DNA of 35,493 nt from NCBI GenBank assembly GCA_007694185.1, contig RECD01000191.1:1-35493 (forward strand), written 5' to 3'. Made by a program: the position numbers and the translations under genes. Under the pieces are notes generated by a model. It was not told where the DNA came from. It searched no databases and saw only the letters and a list, made by a program, of their open reading frames with translations. Origin of the DNA: Planctomycetaceae bacterium (lineage in GTDB: Bacteria; Planctomycetota; Planctomycetia; Pirellulales; Pirellulaceae). Below are positions 34,901 through 35,493 of this stretch, in pieces. Every line of letters starts with the position of its first letter. Within the stretch, counting starts at the first letter, position 1.

Positions 34901-35275
34901 ATCGGGTTGGGATTGTTGGCGATCGGATTAGGCGGCTACCCGTTCGGATTCATGGCGATCATCGGCACGATGGGATTGATCGGCATCGCGATCAACGATT
35001 CGATCGTCGTCGTCGCGGCGCTGTGGGAAAACCATGGAGATGGGGCGGCGACGGCGGAAGAGTTGGCGGTCACGGTATCGCACTGCACGCGGCATGTGGT
35101 CGCCACGACTTTGACGACGATCGCCGGGTTCACGCCGTTGATCCTCGCCGGCGGTCAGTTTTGGCCGCCGCTGGCGGTAGCGATTTCGGGCGGCGTCCTC
35201 GGCGCCACGGTACTGGGGACCGTCTTCGCACCGGCCGCCTATCGGCTCGCCTACTGCCAAGCGGCCGTCCAATAG
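31994..35275 (+). CDS. RND-family multidrug/solute efflux transporter (AcrB/MMPL type, HAE1-like)
   Basis: A 1093-residue proton-driven inner-membrane pump with 12 expected membrane helices, the first at residues 33-53 and the rest in two blocks separated by large periplasmic domains. In the TM4 motif GLLIDNAIVVADE, D423 is present but the second Asp of AcrB (D407-D408) is N424, as in several HAE1 relatives. The TM10 counterpart is GIAINDSIVVVAAL (N1001-D1002). A Gly/Ser-rich insert (SAATSAGGPRSGQSGSG) lies near residues 820-850 in the second periplasmic domain. The ATG at 31994 overlaps the adaptor stop by 4 bp; the frame is open to 31766. No outer-membrane channel gene follows inside the window. 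Substrate unknown. Confidence 0.94.
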   Translation: MTATGTTAGRDRDLVDGRHPPGGWATRLVHDRRLLVLILLLVCVGGLSSVAILPRMEDPELTKRVAIVTTRLPGADATRVEALITEKIEDGLREIEEIKELRSQSRPGISSITIELQDAVTRSDEVWSKVRGKLEDSLPLLPAQASRPQFDDLEVRAFARIVSVVWEGGGEPDYGVLRRAAKNLQDRLQAIPGTETVDRFGDPGEEVLVRVDPQRVAALGLATDDLAGQLAAYDAKDAAGTVRGRDLNLAVQVGNQFYRLADIARADIRGADGRFVRLDQVAEVGLATPDPMPRQARHGDLPAISLGVLIRPEVRIDHWSDRADRTLAAFVEELPAGLGIVEVMNQAGYVNNRLSGLVSNMAAGGVAVCVVILLLMGWRSALVVASTLPLTILTVLFAMRVLGIPVHQMSVTGLIIALGLLIDNAIVVADEVHSELGEGRTPADAVASVVRRLSVPLLGSTLTTAFAFTPIVLMPGPAGEFVGSIATSVILAIFASLVYSLTVIASFAALFIRVLPRQRRDGGGPNAAAAPGGIVNSLRTGWQEGVYSARLAAGYRRLLGSLFRHPKSAIALTLVLPITGFVIAPMLPEQFFPPSDRDQFHIEIELETGASLAGTRRVAERVDAVLAEEPIEQVDWYFGESAPNFYYNVISNRKGTPNFGQAIVRTGAPEQVGGMIRRLQTRLDREVPDARILVRQLEQGPPFDAPVEVRLFGPDLDRLTALGDEVRSILAGVPLVTHTRSLLGETLAKATLDVDAQSASMAGLTPSQIADQVQMSLDGRIGGTLLQETEELPVRVRTDDPARSEVAGLRSIELVSARQDSAATSAGGPRSGQSGSGRQVAGTSGTGSAGGGTSMVPLAAVSKLRLEPQPGVIVRLNRRRLNEVGAYLVAGALPSIVLSDFQERLAASDFRLPPGYELTYGGEASKRDDAVGNLLASVGFLLALMVATLVLSLGSFRLAAIIGAVGGLSIGLGLLAIGLGGYPFGFMAIIGTMGLIGIAINDSIVVVAALWENHGDGAATAEELAVTVSHCTRHVVATTLTTIAGFTPLILAGGQFWPPLAVAISGGVLGATVLGTVFAPAAYRLAYCQAAVQ

Positions 35276-35337
35276 TCGAAGGTGGCTACTCAGGCGTTGG
35301 CTAACAAGCTGTTTGTAAGCAGGTTGTTCGCTAAGCG

Positions 35338-35484
35338 GGCCTTCGGAAGGTGCCACCCGGCCTTCGGAAGGTGCCACCCGGCCTTCGGAAGGTGCCACCC
35401 GGCCTTCGGAAGGTGCCACCCGGCCTTCGGAAGGTGCCACCCGGCCTTCGGAAGGTGCCACCCGGCCTTCGGAAGGTGCCACCC
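35338..35484 (+). repeat. Tandem array, seven perfect 21-bp units
   Basis: Units start at 35338, 35359, 35380, 35401, 35422, 35443 and 35464. The unit ends GGAAGGTGCCACCC and begins GGCCTTC. Being 21 bp, it stays open in a reading frame and creates a false VAPSEGR peptide repeat on the minus strand. The core TCGGAAGGTGCCACCC resembles CCGAAAGGTGACACCC of the 29-kb cluster. The array runs to within 9 bp of the window edge, and a further imperfect unit (ATTTTTCGG) suggests it continues. Confidence 0.92.
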
Positions 35485-35493
35485 ATTTTTCGG

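Noticed and set aside
34928-35482. Minus-strand open frame giving a repeated VAPSEGR peptide
   Set aside because: It reads through the 21-bp tandem array, whose length is a multiple of three, and antisense to the RND gene.

Overview
The window looks like chromosomal DNA from a GC-rich planctomycete, probably in or near the Pirellulaceae. This is a judgement from several cues: the small basic protein at 28.8 kb resembling planctomycete DUF6800, a sigma factor/anti-sigma pair of planctomycete style, large proteins with low-complexity acidic or Pro/Ala/Glu-rich stretches, and intergenic hairpin and short-repeat elements of a kind seen in that group. No rRNA, tRNA, CRISPR array, integrase or transposase gene was found. 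The base composition looks even by eye, so there is no sign of a recently acquired island.

Layout. 0.4-6.0 kb, plus strand: assimilatory sulfite reductase hemoprotein, a fumarylacetoacetase-fold dehydratase/hydrolase resembling 2-keto-3-deoxypentonate dehydratase, a glutamate-semialdehyde-aminomutase-like class III aminotransferase, and an exported beta-propeller lactonase. 6.2-7.3 kb: a MaoC-type hydratase and a convergent CBS-pair protein. 7.5-9.85 kb, minus: an ECF sigma factor overlapping a very large single-pass anti-sigma-like protein. 9.9-14.0 kb, minus: a DsbD-type membrane thiol reductase overlapping mnmE by 4 bp. 14.2-17.05 kb, minus: thiL-tsaE-phosphotransferase, each junction a 4-bp overlap. 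17.4-18.3 kb, minus: an unknown protein with an aspartate tract. 18.7-20.4 kb, plus: an IlvD/Edd-family sugar-acid dehydratase. 20.5-22.2 kb, minus: a WD40-like membrane-anchored protein and a small membrane protein. 23.0-25.7 kb, minus: a PpiD/SurA-like chaperone with a roughly 260-residue Pro/Ala/Glu linker. 25.9-29.0 kb, plus: topA with a histone-H1-like tail, then the 59-residue basic protein. 29.8-35.3 kb, plus: a TetR regulator, a membrane-fusion protein and an RND transporter joined by ATGA overlaps.

How the genes may work together. The fumarylacetoacetase-fold enzyme and the IlvD/Edd dehydratase have residue spacings matching the two dehydratases of a Weimberg-type pentonate route (pentonate to 2-keto-3-deoxypentonate to 2,5-dioxopentanoate), and a lactonase is also present. 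The three genes are not in one operon, so the pathway is an inference. The tetR-MFP-RND operon is a self-contained efflux module whose promoter overlaps a dyad that could be the TetR operator.

The most unusual non-coding signals are two clusters of one short repeat family (core AAGGTG-A/C-CACCC): six dispersed copies near 29.1-29.4 kb and seven perfect 21-bp tandem units at the right edge. There is also a 26-bp-arm inverted repeat at 29.43-29.50 kb, and strong short hairpins at 6.1, 6.77, 17.25 and 17.29 kb. I do not see a clearly new multi-gene defence or mobile system here; the findings are graded accordingly.
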